From Bradyrhizobium monzae (GTDB taxonomy: Bacteria > Pseudomonadota > Alphaproteobacteria > Rhizobiales > Xanthobacteraceae), in NCBI RefSeq assembly GCF_021458635.1, contig NZ_JAIRDQ010000002.1:911396-975395 (forward strand): 64,000 nt of DNA, written 5' to 3'. Both the position numbers and the translations under genes were made by a program. Position 1 is the first letter of the stretch. Every line of letters starts with the position of its first letter. Under the pieces are notes generated by a model. It did not search any database, had not been told where the DNA came from, and worked only from the letters and a program-made list of their open reading frames with translations. Positions 17,590-26,219 of the stretch are shown piece after piece.

Positions 17590-18687
17590 TCATAGTCCAT
17601 GACGCCGGCTGCGTTCGGCACGCAGCGATGTGGCGACAAATCCAACATCCTCGATCCCGCGCGAAATTTCCTTCGCGCAAAGCCACAGCGTCACTGCGGC
17701 CGCACCGATCGCCGCCAGACCCGAGATGAGAACAGGATTGGGACAGAATATGACGAGAACATTATCGAGCGGACCGGACCCGGTTGGCCAGCCCGGACTG
17801 CAAGACGATGCCAAAGCCAAACCGCAAAGCAGGATGGTGACGGCGTTCGCTCCAGCCAGGGCGATCACGACGATCGCAAGACCCTTCCTCATGGAGAGAA
17901 CGAGATCAACCGCCTTCACGACCGCACAGCCTGCGACCACGACGACGATGGCCGGGCCCCATCCGGACATCCCGGCGGCGATGGCCTGGGCCTGACCGTT
18001 CCAGGCCCACACTGCCGCCACACAGGCCAACAGGGTGAGATTGACCTTCACGACTTCGGGAAACTTGCAACGAAGCGCGTAAGGATTCGCCTTCTCGATC
18101 AGGTCCAGCAATGCGCAGGCTATCAACCCGGCCGCAAAACCACCGAGATGGACACCCCAGTCGATCCGCGAATTGCCGAGCGCAAACGCGATGTTCAATC
18201 CGATGTTGATCGCGAAGAAGTCGAACCCGACATCGAGCTTGCCGAGAATCCACAGGCAGAGCAGCGCGCCCAAAATGCCCGACGTGGCGCCGGACGCGCC
18301 AACGGTCAAATAGGGCGTGGAATGGATGCCATTGCCGATGACGGCGCCGAACACCATCGCGCTGAGATAGATGATGAGGAAATAGGCCGGCCCGACCCGC
18401 CGCTCGAGATGCCCACCCCACAGCACGAGGCACAGCATGTTCATGGTGAGGTGGACGAAGTTGACGTGCAGGAAGCCATAGGCGAGCAGGCGCCAGTACT
18501 CATGCCGCCCGATCGCGCCCGAATACATGCCGCCATAGCGATAGAGCAGCTCCGCCGACGCCGCCGGACCGCCCGCCTGGATGAAGCAAAATCCTGATGC
18601 AAGGACAGTCAGCGTCATCAGCGCGTAGACGGCCGCATGAGGGACTTCGAAGGAGCTGGCGCGATATGAGGGCATCGGTGATCGCAT
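17590..18687 (-). CDS. rhomboid-family intramembrane serine protease
   Basis: This 365-aa polytopic membrane protein has rhomboid catalytic residues: Ser132 in VGASGATSG, His180 in WGVHLGGFAAG, and His79/Asn83 (HLTMN) for the oxyanion site. The six-helix core spans about 15-205. An extra membrane region follows to about 345 (helices around LTLLACVAAVWAW, GLAIVVIALAGANAVTILL, LISGLAAIGAAAVTLWLC), larger than in minimal rhomboids. It probably cleaves membrane-protein substrates; none is suggested by the neighbours. Confidence 0.88.
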   Translation of the reverse strand: MRSPMPSYRASSFEVPHAAVYALMTLTVLASGFCFIQAGGPAASAELLYRYGGMYSGAIGRHEYWRLLAYGFLHVNFVHLTMNMLCLVLWGGHLERRVGPAYFLIIYLSAMVFGAVIGNGIHSTPYLTVGASGATSGILGALLCLWILGKLDVGFDFFAINIGLNIAFALGNSRIDWGVHLGGFAAGLIACALLDLIEKANPYALRCKFPEVVKVNLTLLACVAAVWAWNGQAQAIAAGMSGWGPAIVVVVAGCAVVKAVDLVLSMRKGLAIVVIALAGANAVTILLCGLALASSCSPGWPTGSGPLDNVLVIFCPNPVLISGLAAIGAAAVTLWLCAKEISRGIEDVGFVATSLRAERSRRHGL

Positions 18688-18762
18688 GCGGTTGGCTTGG
18701 GAACGCCAAACTAGCCGAGCCGATCACTAATTGCTACTCCAGCGTGCGTGATCCCGCGTCCC

Positions 18763-18870
18763 CTACCGCCCCTCGAATTTCGGCTCGCGCTTCTCCATGA
18801 AGGCCTTCATGCCTTCGGCCATGTCCTGGGTTTTGAACAGCGGCAGGAGCTGGAGATAGAACGTGGGCGG
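18763..18870 (-). pseudogene. 3' remnant of an enoyl-CoA hydratase gene
   Basis: Translating the minus strand up to the TAG at 18763-18765 gives LQLLPLFKTQDMAEGMKA followed by FMEKREPKFEGR. This is the last 30-odd residues of a crotonase-family enzyme, with the conserved EGMxAFxEKRxPxFxGR ending. The reading frame has no matching upstream sequence: homology stops at about 18870, where the DUF1127 gene ends. It is too short to function, so it is a deletion relic. Confidence 0.75.
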
Positions 18871-19125
18871 TCATCCTGCGGACCGGATGCCTCGTGGATC
18901 GATATCTCGGTTCGAGGCGACGTAGTCGATTTCGCCGCGCGAAATACCGATATCGTGGAGCTCCCTGTCGCTCAAGTCGAACAACTTGGCTCGTATCCTT
19001 TGGCGCTCGTACCATTCGCCAAGGGCGACGCAAAGGGCGACGCAGCAATCGCCGAACGGGCTGAGGCCGGGTCGGGTAGGCGCGACCGTATGTCTCGGCG
19101 TGGACACATTGTAGGTTGTAGCCAT
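18871..19125 (-). CDS. DUF1127 (YjiS-like) small protein
   Basis: This 84-aa protein has the DUF1127 segment at its C-terminal half: EWYERQRIRAKLFDLSDRELHDIGISRGEIDYVA, an Arg-rich helix pair. A good GAGGAG site precedes the ATG. Small DUF1127 proteins in other alphaproteobacteria have been linked to RNA turnover and to phosphate or carbon stress responses; whether that holds for this longer form, with about 35 extra N-terminal residues, is unknown. Its stop abuts the crotonase remnant. Confidence 0.82.
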   Translation of the reverse strand: MATTYNVSTPRHTVAPTRPGLSPFGDCCVALCVALGEWYERQRIRAKLFDLSDRELHDIGISRGEIDYVASNRDIDPRGIRSAG

Positions 19126-19288
19126 TTGACATCTCCTCGGTACCTACCTTTTCCCGAACAAGGATGTCAGGACCCCGAAGGGTGCGCTTGATATCCGGCT
19201 TACATTTTCCTTACCTGCGGCTTATTCTTTGAGCGCCAAACGGTGCTGGGCACGTTAGACGATCAGCGGGGGACCAAGGAGCGGTAGC

Positions 19289-20854
19289 GTGCGCTATTTC
19301 TTCGAGGACTACGCTCTCGACACCGACCGGCGCGAGCTGCATCGTGGCTCCAACGTCGTTCCTACCGCACCGCAGGTTTTCGATCTGCTCGATTACCTGA
19401 TCCGAAATAAGGAGCGTGTCGTCAGCAAAGACGACCTCGTGAACGCCATCTGGAATGGACGCATCGTATCCGATGTGGCGCTGACCACGCGTCTCAACGC
19501 TGCCCGAAGCGCGATCGGCGATTCCGGCGAAGAACAGCGCCTCATCAAGACGCTGCCACGAAAGGGCTTTCGTTTCGTCGGCCTGGTGCACGAGGGGGGT
19601 AGGCCATCCACCATCACGGCGGACTCATCCGGCCACGTGGATTCTTCAACTCCCGCACTTGCGCTCCCCGACAAACCCTCGATCGCGGTATTGCCGTTCG
19701 AGAACATGAGCGGCGATCCAGAGCAGCAATATTTTGCCGACGGAATGGTCGAGGAGATCACGACAGCGCTTTCGCGATTCAAATGGCTGTTCGTCATCGC
19801 CCGAAACTCGAGCTTCACGTTCAAGGGCAGAGCGGTCGATATCAAGGAAGTCGGGCGCAGGCTGGGCGTGCGCTATGTGCTTGAGGGGTCCGTGCGCAAA
19901 TCGTCGGACAAGGTGCGCATCGCAGGGCAGTTGATTGACGCGATTACAGGCGCGCACATCTGGGCGGACAGGTTCGAGCGCGACCTGACGGACGTTTTCG
20001 CCCTCCAGGACGAAGTCGCGGTCGCCGTTGTTTCGGCCATCGAGCCGAAATTGCTTCAAACAGAAATTGCCATGGCAACGCGGCGACGGCCAGAGAACCT
20101 TACGGCCTATGATTTCTACCTTCGGGCACTGCCGCATTATTACGCGTCAACCCGCGAAGGGTTCGCCGAGGCCACAAGGCTTGCTCATAGCGCCTTGGAG
20201 CTGGACCCCGGGTTCAGCTTCATCGCGGCTTTGGCAAGTCTGTGCCACACGCTCAACGTGACCATGGGCTATGCTGTCGATCCTCAATTCGACCGCAAGG
20301 AAGCGATTCGACTTTTTCGCCTGGCACTGAGTATCGACGACAGCGATCCCGTAACGTTGGCGAACGCCGCTACCGTCTCGGCTTTCATGGTTGGCGATTG
20401 TGAAAGCGAGATCGAGATGGCAGATCGCGCGGTAGCCCTCAACCCGAACGCATTTGAGGCGTGGCATGGCAGAGGCTGGGTGTATCGAATAGCGGGGCTG
20501 CCGGAAGAGGCAATCAGGAGCTTTGAACGTGCCATTCGCGTAAGCCCGGTCGATCCGCTACTCCATCGGTCGTTCATCGGAATGGCGATGGCCCTTATTG
20601 AACTTGGCCGCTTCGACGAGGCCATCGTGGCAGCAAGGAAAGCAGTTCGTCAGAACCCCTTTCATTCGGCCTCATACCGGTGTCTGGCATGCGCTTTTGC
20701 CCATCTCGGACGCGATACTGAGGCTCGCCAGGCCGCGGTTGGTGTGCTCGAGCACGATCCCTCCTTTACAATATCCACTTACATCGCTCGTGGCGGGCAA
20801 TCAAAGGCGAAGCTCTTGATCGAGGGGCTTCGGAAAGCAGGGTTGCCCGAGTAG
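19289..20854 (+). CDS. winged-helix regulator with TolB-like and TPR domains
   Basis: This 521-aa protein starts at GTG 19289, behind AAGGAGCG. Residues 1-105 form an OmpR/CadC-type winged helix (NAIWNGRIVSDVALTTRLNAARSAIGD, PRKGFRFVG). Residues about 127-260 match the TolB-N/adenylate-cyclase-associated segment (SIAVLPFENMSGDPEQQYFADGMVEEIT, RYVLEGSVRKSSDKVRIAGQLI). The rest is tetratricopeptide repeats (for example NPNAFEAWHGRGWVYRIAGLPEEAIRSFERAI). No transmembrane helix is evident, unlike CadC, and the nucleotide-cyclase catalytic domain itself is missing. Probably a cytoplasmic, protein-interaction-controlled transcription factor; its targets are unknown. Confidence 0.82.
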   Translation: MRYFFEDYALDTDRRELHRGSNVVPTAPQVFDLLDYLIRNKERVVSKDDLVNAIWNGRIVSDVALTTRLNAARSAIGDSGEEQRLIKTLPRKGFRFVGLVHEGGRPSTITADSSGHVDSSTPALALPDKPSIAVLPFENMSGDPEQQYFADGMVEEITTALSRFKWLFVIARNSSFTFKGRAVDIKEVGRRLGVRYVLEGSVRKSSDKVRIAGQLIDAITGAHIWADRFERDLTDVFALQDEVAVAVVSAIEPKLLQTEIAMATRRRPENLTAYDFYLRALPHYYASTREGFAEATRLAHSALELDPGFSFIAALASLCHTLNVTMGYAVDPQFDRKEAIRLFRLALSIDDSDPVTLANAATVSAFMVGDCESEIEMADRAVALNPNAFEAWHGRGWVYRIAGLPEEAIRSFERAIRVSPVDPLLHRSFIGMAMALIELGRFDEAIVAARKAVRQNPFHSASYRCLACAFAHLGRDTEARQAAVGVLEHDPSFTISTYIARGGQSKAKLLIEGLRKAGLPE

Positions 20855-20948
20855 CTCTGCAATACCGATCAGATGTGCGCGTGACCACTTTTGGCCGGTT
20901 GTGTCATTTCCCTGCCATAGTCCGGGCCATCGCCAGGACGACGAAAAG

Positions 20949-22493
20949 CTAGATCTTGCGCCCCGCCTGCTCCCAATAGGGATCGCGGAGGCGGCGCTTG
21001 AAGATTTTTCCGGAATCTTCGCGCGGCAGACCGCTGCGGATCTCGATGTGCTTCGGCACCTTGTAATCAGCGAGTGACGCCTTCAGCCGCGCGCGGATGC
21101 CGGCGGCGTCGAGCGTGATGCCAGGTTGCGGCTCAACTACGGCCATCAGCGCCTCGCCGAACTCCGTATCGGGAATGCCGAACACCGCGCAATCATGTAC
21201 GCCGGGCACGGCGTGCAGCACGGATTCGATCTCGGCCGGATAGATGTTGACGCCGCCGGAGATCACCATGTCGCGCTTGCGGTCGCAGATGAAGACATAA
21301 CCGTCTTCGTCGATGTAGCCGACGTCGCCGGAGGTGATGAAACCGTCACGGTCGATCTCGGCGCGCTTCTCCGGCTTGTTGTGGTAGGTGAAATCCGCCA
21401 TCCCGCGCATGCGCGAATAGATCTCGCCGATCTCACCCACGCCCAGCACGCGGCCGTCATCGCCGATGAAACGCAATTCGGCGCCGGGCGATATCTTGCC
21501 GACGGTGCCGGGCTTCTTCAGCGCGTCCTCGGAGGTCGCGAAGGTGACGGCGCTGGACTCGGTCGAGCCGTAGAATTCGTAGATCACCGGCCCCCACCAT
21601 TCGATCATGGCGCGCTTGACATCCGCCGGGCACGGCGCGGCGGCGTGGATGATGTGGCGGAGCGAAGAGACGTCGTATTTCCTGCGCACCTCCTCCGGCA
21701 GTTTCATCAGGCGGATGAACATGGTTGGCACCATGAAAATGGTGTCGATTTTGTAGCGCTCGATCAGCTGCAGAAACTCTTCCGCCTCGAATCGCGGCAT
21801 GAGCACCAGCGCGCCACCGAGTTTTCCGGCGCGGATGCCGAACGAATTCGGCGCGGAGTGATAGAGCGGGCCCGGCAGGATCGCACGGGCACCGGGCTTG
21901 AGCCCGTAGATCATCGCGCGCATGCGCTCGCCAGCGGCCTGCTGCCCCGGCGTCGGGGCGTTGCGGCGCACGCCCTTGGGATGGCCTGTCGTGCCTGAGG
22001 TGTAGATCATGTTCATCGGCTGCGGCACGACCGGGCCGTCATAGGGCTGGTATTGCGCGAGCCAGGGCTCGAAATCGACCGCAAAGTCCGGTGTCGACAG
22101 AAGGTCGGGATCGATCTTGTAATTCTTCAAAATTTCCGGCGGCGTTGGCACGCTGAGCACGGTGACGCCCGCGGGAATCGCATCGCGCAAGGCGTGCAGC
22201 ATGTCGGCATGCCCGATCAGCACAGACGTGCCGGTGTCGTTCAGGATGTAGTTGATCTCCTCCGGCTTGAAATGCCAGTTGATCGGAACGCCGTAGGCGC
22301 CCAGCCGCATCGCGGCGTAGGCCGCTTCCAGGAAGGCGATGTCGTTGCGCATCAGCATGCAGACGCAATCGCCTTGCCTGACGCCGATCCTGGCGAGGCC
22401 GGACGCGATGAGGTCGGAACGGGCAGCGACTTCGGTATGGGCACGGCGGCGCTCGCCAGAGACGATGCCGAGGAAGTTGGGCGTTTCGCTCAT
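20949..22493 (-). CDS. acyl-CoA synthetase (AMP-forming)
   Basis: This 514-aa ANL-superfamily ligase activates a carboxylic acid to its CoA thioester through an acyl-AMP. Visible are the P-loop YTSGTTGHPKG (about 166-176), the A5 block YEFYGSTE, A7 TSGDVGYIDEDGYVFICDR and A8 with the hinge DMVISGGVNIYPAEIE. The A10 lysine is in EDSGKIFKRRLRDPYW. The acid specificity cannot be read off; fatty, branched or aromatic acids are all possible in this subgroup. It heads the catabolic island and lies, after a palindromic repeat, upstream of a crotonase gene on the same strand. Confidence 0.9.
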   Translation of the reverse strand: MSETPNFLGIVSGERRRAHTEVAARSDLIASGLARIGVRQGDCVCMLMRNDIAFLEAAYAAMRLGAYGVPINWHFKPEEINYILNDTGTSVLIGHADMLHALRDAIPAGVTVLSVPTPPEILKNYKIDPDLLSTPDFAVDFEPWLAQYQPYDGPVVPQPMNMIYTSGTTGHPKGVRRNAPTPGQQAAGERMRAMIYGLKPGARAILPGPLYHSAPNSFGIRAGKLGGALVLMPRFEAEEFLQLIERYKIDTIFMVPTMFIRLMKLPEEVRRKYDVSSLRHIIHAAAPCPADVKRAMIEWWGPVIYEFYGSTESSAVTFATSEDALKKPGTVGKISPGAELRFIGDDGRVLGVGEIGEIYSRMRGMADFTYHNKPEKRAEIDRDGFITSGDVGYIDEDGYVFICDRKRDMVISGGVNIYPAEIESVLHAVPGVHDCAVFGIPDTEFGEALMAVVEPQPGITLDAAGIRARLKASLADYKVPKHIEIRSGLPREDSGKIFKRRLRDPYWEQAGRKI

Positions 22494-22533
22494 TTGCTTT
22501 TTCTTCGTTGTTCAGCGACGGTGCGAGTTAGTC

Positions 22534-22622
22534 GTCATCACCGGGCTTGTCCCGGTGATCCACGTCCTTGCTTCGTCGCTTGCATCAAGAACGTGGATGG
22601 CCGGGACAGGCCCGGCCATGAC
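22534..22622. repeat. interspersed palindromic repeat, CCGGGCTTGTCCCGG family
   Basis: The left arm is GTCATCACCGGGCTTGTCCC and the right arm GGGACAGGCCCGGCCATGAC, with matching inner arms around CCACGTCCTTG and AGAACGTGG. It separates the crotonase gene (22631-23440) from the acyl-CoA synthetase on the same strand, so it may set their relative mRNA levels. This family differs in sequence from the CATTGCGAG repeats. Confidence 0.85.
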
Positions 22623-22630
22623 GGAGGCTA

Positions 22631-23440
22631 TCAATCCGCATACTTCGCTGCGCGCTTCTCCAGATTCGAGCGCACCGCTTCGGTCTGGTTCGCACTGCCG
22701 ATCAGCTTCTGCTGCTCGACCGACTCCGCCAGCAGCGCGGGACCCGGATCGACCGAGAGATTGTTCAGCAAGCGCTTGGCGGCGCGGATCGCATCGGGGC
22801 TCTTGCCGGCGATCTCACGCGCGACTTCGAGCGCAGCAGCGCGAGGATCGTCGCAGACGCGCGTGGCGAGACCGTACGTCATCGCCTCCTGCGCGGAGAA
22901 GATGCGGCCGGTGTAGGTGAGATCGCGCAAGATGTCGTCGCGCACGAGCGAGGCCAGGATCGGCGTGCCCGCCATATCGGGCACGAGGCCCCATTTGATC
23001 TCCATCACCGACATCCGCGCATCGGGGCTGAGGAAGCGCATGTCGGCGCCAAGCGAGAGCTGGAAGCCGCCGCCGAAGGCAACGCCATGCACGGCCGCGA
23101 TCACGGGAACCGGAAGCTGACGCCATCCCCATACCGCGGCTTGCGGAAAGTTCGCCTGGCCATGCGTGCGCTTGGTGAGGTCACGATTTTCGCCACCCGG
23201 AATTCCGTTGCCGCCCTTCTCCTTCATGGCGGCAAAACGCCCCATGTCGAGACCGGCACAGAAGGCGCGGCCCTCGCCGGACAGCACGACGGCGCGCACG
23301 CCTTTTTCCTTCGAAAGCCGTTCGGTTGCCGCGACAAGAGCCTCGAACATGGCCTGATCGAGCGCATTCATCTTGTCCGCGCGCACCAGGCGCACATCGG
23401 CGACGCCTTCCGAGATCGAAATCGAGACGCGCTCTTCCAT
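22631..23440 (-). CDS. crotonase-family enoyl-CoA hydratase/isomerase
   Basis: This 269-aa crotonase has oxyanion-hole segments GRAFCAGLDMG and HGVAFGGGFQLSLGADMRF. In the active site, MEIKWGLVPDMAG supplies the first acid (Glu). The second position, in the helix ILRDLTYTG, holds Asp where hydratases have Glu. Hydration, isomerisation or another enolate reaction is therefore possible. A GGGAGAATT site precedes the start. It is divergent from the dienoyl-CoA reductase-like SDR. Confidence 0.85.
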   Translation of the reverse strand: MEERVSISISEGVADVRLVRADKMNALDQAMFEALVAATERLSKEKGVRAVVLSGEGRAFCAGLDMGRFAAMKEKGGNGIPGGENRDLTKRTHGQANFPQAAVWGWRQLPVPVIAAVHGVAFGGGFQLSLGADMRFLSPDARMSVMEIKWGLVPDMAGTPILASLVRDDILRDLTYTGRIFSAQEAMTYGLATRVCDDPRAAALEVAREIAGKSPDAIRAAKRLLNNLSVDPGPALLAESVEQQKLIGSANQTEAVRSNLEKRAAKYAD

Positions 23441-23500
23441 GGATGAATTCTCCCTGTTCTTGTTCGGTGCCGCTTTACAGAAAGCTGACGGCCGGATTTA

Positions 23501-23522
23501 GTCAATCGACCAATTAACTGAC
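23501..23522. promoter_or_regulatory. possible operator, imperfect inverted repeat GTCA...TGAC
   Basis: The sequence GTCAATCGACC-AATTAACTGAC is a 22-bp imperfect dyad in the 104-base gap between divergent genes of the acyl-CoA island. Only the outer GTCA/TGAC and scattered inner positions pair. Size and AT-rich centre suit a TetR-type regulator of fatty-acid genes, but no such regulator is encoded in the window. Confidence 0.35.
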
Positions 23523-23544
23523 AATCCGTACGGGAGAAACAGCC

Positions 23545-24417
23545 ATGTTCAAGGAAAATCTTCTGGCGGGACGCCGCATTCTCGTGACCGGCGGCGGCAC
23601 CGGCCTCGGCAAGTCGATGGCGGCGCGCTTTCTCCAGCTTGGTGCCGAGGTGCACATCTGCGGCCGGCGCAAGATCGTCTGCGACGAGACCGCGACCGAG
23701 CTGATGGATCAGTATGGCGGCCGCGTCACCAGCCACGGTGTCGACATCCGCAATGCGCTCGCGGTCGAGGAGATGATCGAGACCATCTTTCGCGATGCGC
23801 CGCTCACCGATCTCATCAACAACGCCGCCGGCAATTTCATCTCACGCAGCGAGGAACTCTCGCCGCGCGGCTTCGATGCCGTCGCCAACATCGTCATGCA
23901 CGGCACGTTCTACGTGACGCATGCGGTCGGCAAGCGCTGGATCGCCTTGAAGCAGCCCGGCAACGTCGTCTCGATCACCGTGACCTGGGTGCGCAACGGC
24001 TCGCCTTACGTGGTGCCGTCGGCGATGAGCAAGTCGGCGATCCACGCCATGACGATGTCGCTCGCGACCGAATGGGGCCGGCACGGCATCCGCCTCAACA
24101 CCATCGCGCCGGGCGAGATCCCGACCGAGGGCATGAGCAAGCGCATCAAGCCGGGTGACGAAGCCGGCGCGCGCACCAAGGCGATGAACCCGATGGGCCG
24201 CGTCGGCACCATGGAGGAGCTGCAGAACCTCGCGGTGTTCCTGATCTCCGGCGGCTGCGACTGGATCACCGGCGAGACCATCGCCATGGACGGCGCGCAG
24301 GCGCTCGCGATGGGCGGCAATTTCTATCAGCTCCGCGACTGGAGCGACGACGACTGGAAGACGGCGCGCGAAAGCATCATGGCGCAGAACGAGAAGGACC
24401 GGGCGAAGAGAGGTTGA
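23545..24417 (+). CDS. SDR, 2,4-dienoyl-CoA reductase-like
   Basis: This 290-aa short-chain dehydrogenase has the NADPH motif TGGGTGLG (15-22). The usual Tyr of the YxxxK pair is replaced: the sequence is PSAMSKSAIHAMT, giving Ser159-xxx-Lys163. The same Ser-xxx-Lys arrangement is the hallmark of mitochondrial and peroxisomal 2,4-dienoyl-CoA reductases. NNAAGNFI (92-99) is likewise typical of that group. It would reduce dienoyl-CoA produced when unsaturated chains are degraded. A clear GGGAGAAACAG site precedes the ATG. Confidence is high for the family and moderate for the reaction. Confidence 0.85.
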   Translation: MFKENLLAGRRILVTGGGTGLGKSMAARFLQLGAEVHICGRRKIVCDETATELMDQYGGRVTSHGVDIRNALAVEEMIETIFRDAPLTDLINNAAGNFISRSEELSPRGFDAVANIVMHGTFYVTHAVGKRWIALKQPGNVVSITVTWVRNGSPYVVPSAMSKSAIHAMTMSLATEWGRHGIRLNTIAPGEIPTEGMSKRIKPGDEAGARTKAMNPMGRVGTMEELQNLAVFLISGGCDWITGETIAMDGAQALAMGGNFYQLRDWSDDDWKTARESIMAQNEKDRAKRG

Positions 24418-24550
24418 CGTCACCCGAACACGCTTGTGGCGGTGCAGCGCGCTCAAGACACAAGACCGCGCCCTTCCCTCTGCCGTATTGTTTTTGCACG
24501 CGGATGACGCCACACTCCGCGGCATAAAAGCAAAACGCCCCGGGAGAGAC

Positions 24551-26130
24551 ATGTCTACCACACAGCCATTGGCGAACCTCGCCGACATGGTGCGCGAGCG
24601 CGCCAAAAGCCGCGGCAACGCTACCGCCTATGAGTTCGAGGGCCGCGTCACCAGCTTTGCCGAGTTCGACATCAAGACCAACAAGGTCGCCAACGCGTTG
24701 ATCGCGATGGGCGTGAAGAAAGGCGATCGCATCGCCTATCTCGGCAAGAACAGCGACCTCTATTTCGAACTGCTGATGGGCGCGATGAAGGCCGGCGTGG
24801 TGATGGCGCCGGTGAATTGGCGGCTCGCGGGACCCGAGGTCGCCTTCATCGTCGCCGATGCAAGGCGCCCGTGCTGTTCGTCGGGCCGGAATTCATCACG
24901 CTGGTCTCGCAGATCAAGGATCAGCTCCCGGGCGTGCGTACCGTCATCACCACCGAAGGCGGTGCGCCGGAATGGCAGGATTTTACCGCGTGGCGCGATG
25001 CGCAGAGCGGCGACGATCCCAGGGTGCCGATCGACACCAAAGACATCGCGATCCAGCTCTACACGTCGGGCACCACGGGCAAGCCGAAGGGTGCGATGCT
25101 GAGCCACGCGAACTTTCTCAATCTGGTGCAGACCGGCAACGCCGAGGACAAGCCGGAGTGGAACCGGTGGTCGACCAACGACGTGTCGCTGGTGGCGATG
25201 CCGATCTTCCATATCGGCGGCTCCGGCTGGGGCGTGATGGGGCTCTATCACGGCGCCCGCGGCGTGATCGCGCGCGAGTTCGATCCGACCAGGGTGCTGG
25301 ATTTCTTCGAGCAATCCGGCATCACGAAACTCTTCATGGTGCCGGCGGCGATGCAGTTCGTGGTGCGGCAGCCGCGCGCGAAGACGGTCGACTTTTCACG
25401 ATTGAAATACATGCTGTACGGCGCCTCCCCGATTCCGGCGGCGTTGCTGAAGGAATGCATCGAGATCTTCAAATGCGGTTTCGTGCAGATGTACGGCATG
25501 ACGGAGACGACGGGCACCATCGTCGCGCTGCCGCCTGAAGATCACGTCGAGGGCCTGGAGCGGATGCGTTCCGCCGGCAGGGCGCTGCCGGGCGTCGAGA
25601 TCGCCATTCTCGACGCCGACGGCAAGCCGCTGCCGCCGCGCGAGGTCGGCGAGATCGCGACACGGTCGGGCTCCAACATGGCCGGCTACTGGAATCTGCC
25701 GGAAGCGACCGCCGCGACGCTGCGCGGCGACGGCTGGCTGCGCACGGGCGATGCCGGCTACATGGACGAGGACGGCTATCTCTACATCCACGACCGCATC
25801 AAGGACATGATCATCTCCGGCGGCGAGAACATCTACCCGGCCGAGGTCGAGAGCGCGCTATGCGATCATCCTGATGTCGCGGAGGCCGCGGTGATCGGCA
25901 TCCCCGACGACAAATGGGGCGAGGCCGTGAAGGCGGTCGTGGTGATGAAGCCGGGCAAAGAGGCGACCGCAACCGACATCATCAACTTCACCCGCGAGCG
26001 CATCGCCGGCTTCAAGACGCCGAAGAGCGTGGAGTTTCTGCCGGCCCTGCCGAGGAATCCCTCCGGGAAGATCTTGCGGCGGCAGCTGCGCGAGCCGTAC
26101 TGGGCGGGGAAGGACCGGCGGGTGAACTGA
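24551..26130 (+). pseudogene. acyl-CoA synthetase gene interrupted by a one-base frameshift
   Basis: The N-terminal 104 codons run from the ATG at 24551 (site GGGAGAGAC) to about 24861 in one frame, ending ...GPEVAFIVADA. The remaining 422 residues (KAPVLFVGPEF onward, 24862-26130) are in another frame. Adding one base after GC at 24860-24861 restores a continuous 526-aa AMP-forming ligase with every core motif intact: YTSGTTGKPKG, QMYGMTETTG, RTGDAGYMDEDGYLYIHDR, GGENIYPAEVE and PSGKILRRQLREPYW. Either the gene is freshly broken or the assembly lacks a base; the lack of any other damage favours a very recent event or an error. Without a functional start the C-terminal part could still be translated only weakly. 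Confidence 0.85.
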
Positions 26131-26133
26131 CGA

Positions 26134-26217
26134 TCATTGCAAGGAGCACAGCGACGAAGCAATCCAGAAGCCCTCCGCGGCAACATTTCTGGATTGCTTC
26201 GCCTCGCTCGCAATGAC
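26134..26217. repeat. interspersed palindromic repeat, CATTGCGAG family
   Basis: The arms TCATTGCAAGGAG and CTCGCAATGA flank matched inner arms AAGCAATCCAGAA and TTCTGGATTGCTT. It lies between the convergent ends of the frameshifted ligase and the acyl-CoA dehydrogenase. Confidence 0.85.
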
Positions 26218-26219
26218 GG

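Noticed and set aside
18734..19132. 132-residue minus-strand frame beside the DUF1127 gene
   Set aside because: It overlaps the DUF1127 gene and the crotonase remnant in a different frame and has neither a ribosome site nor recognisable domain.
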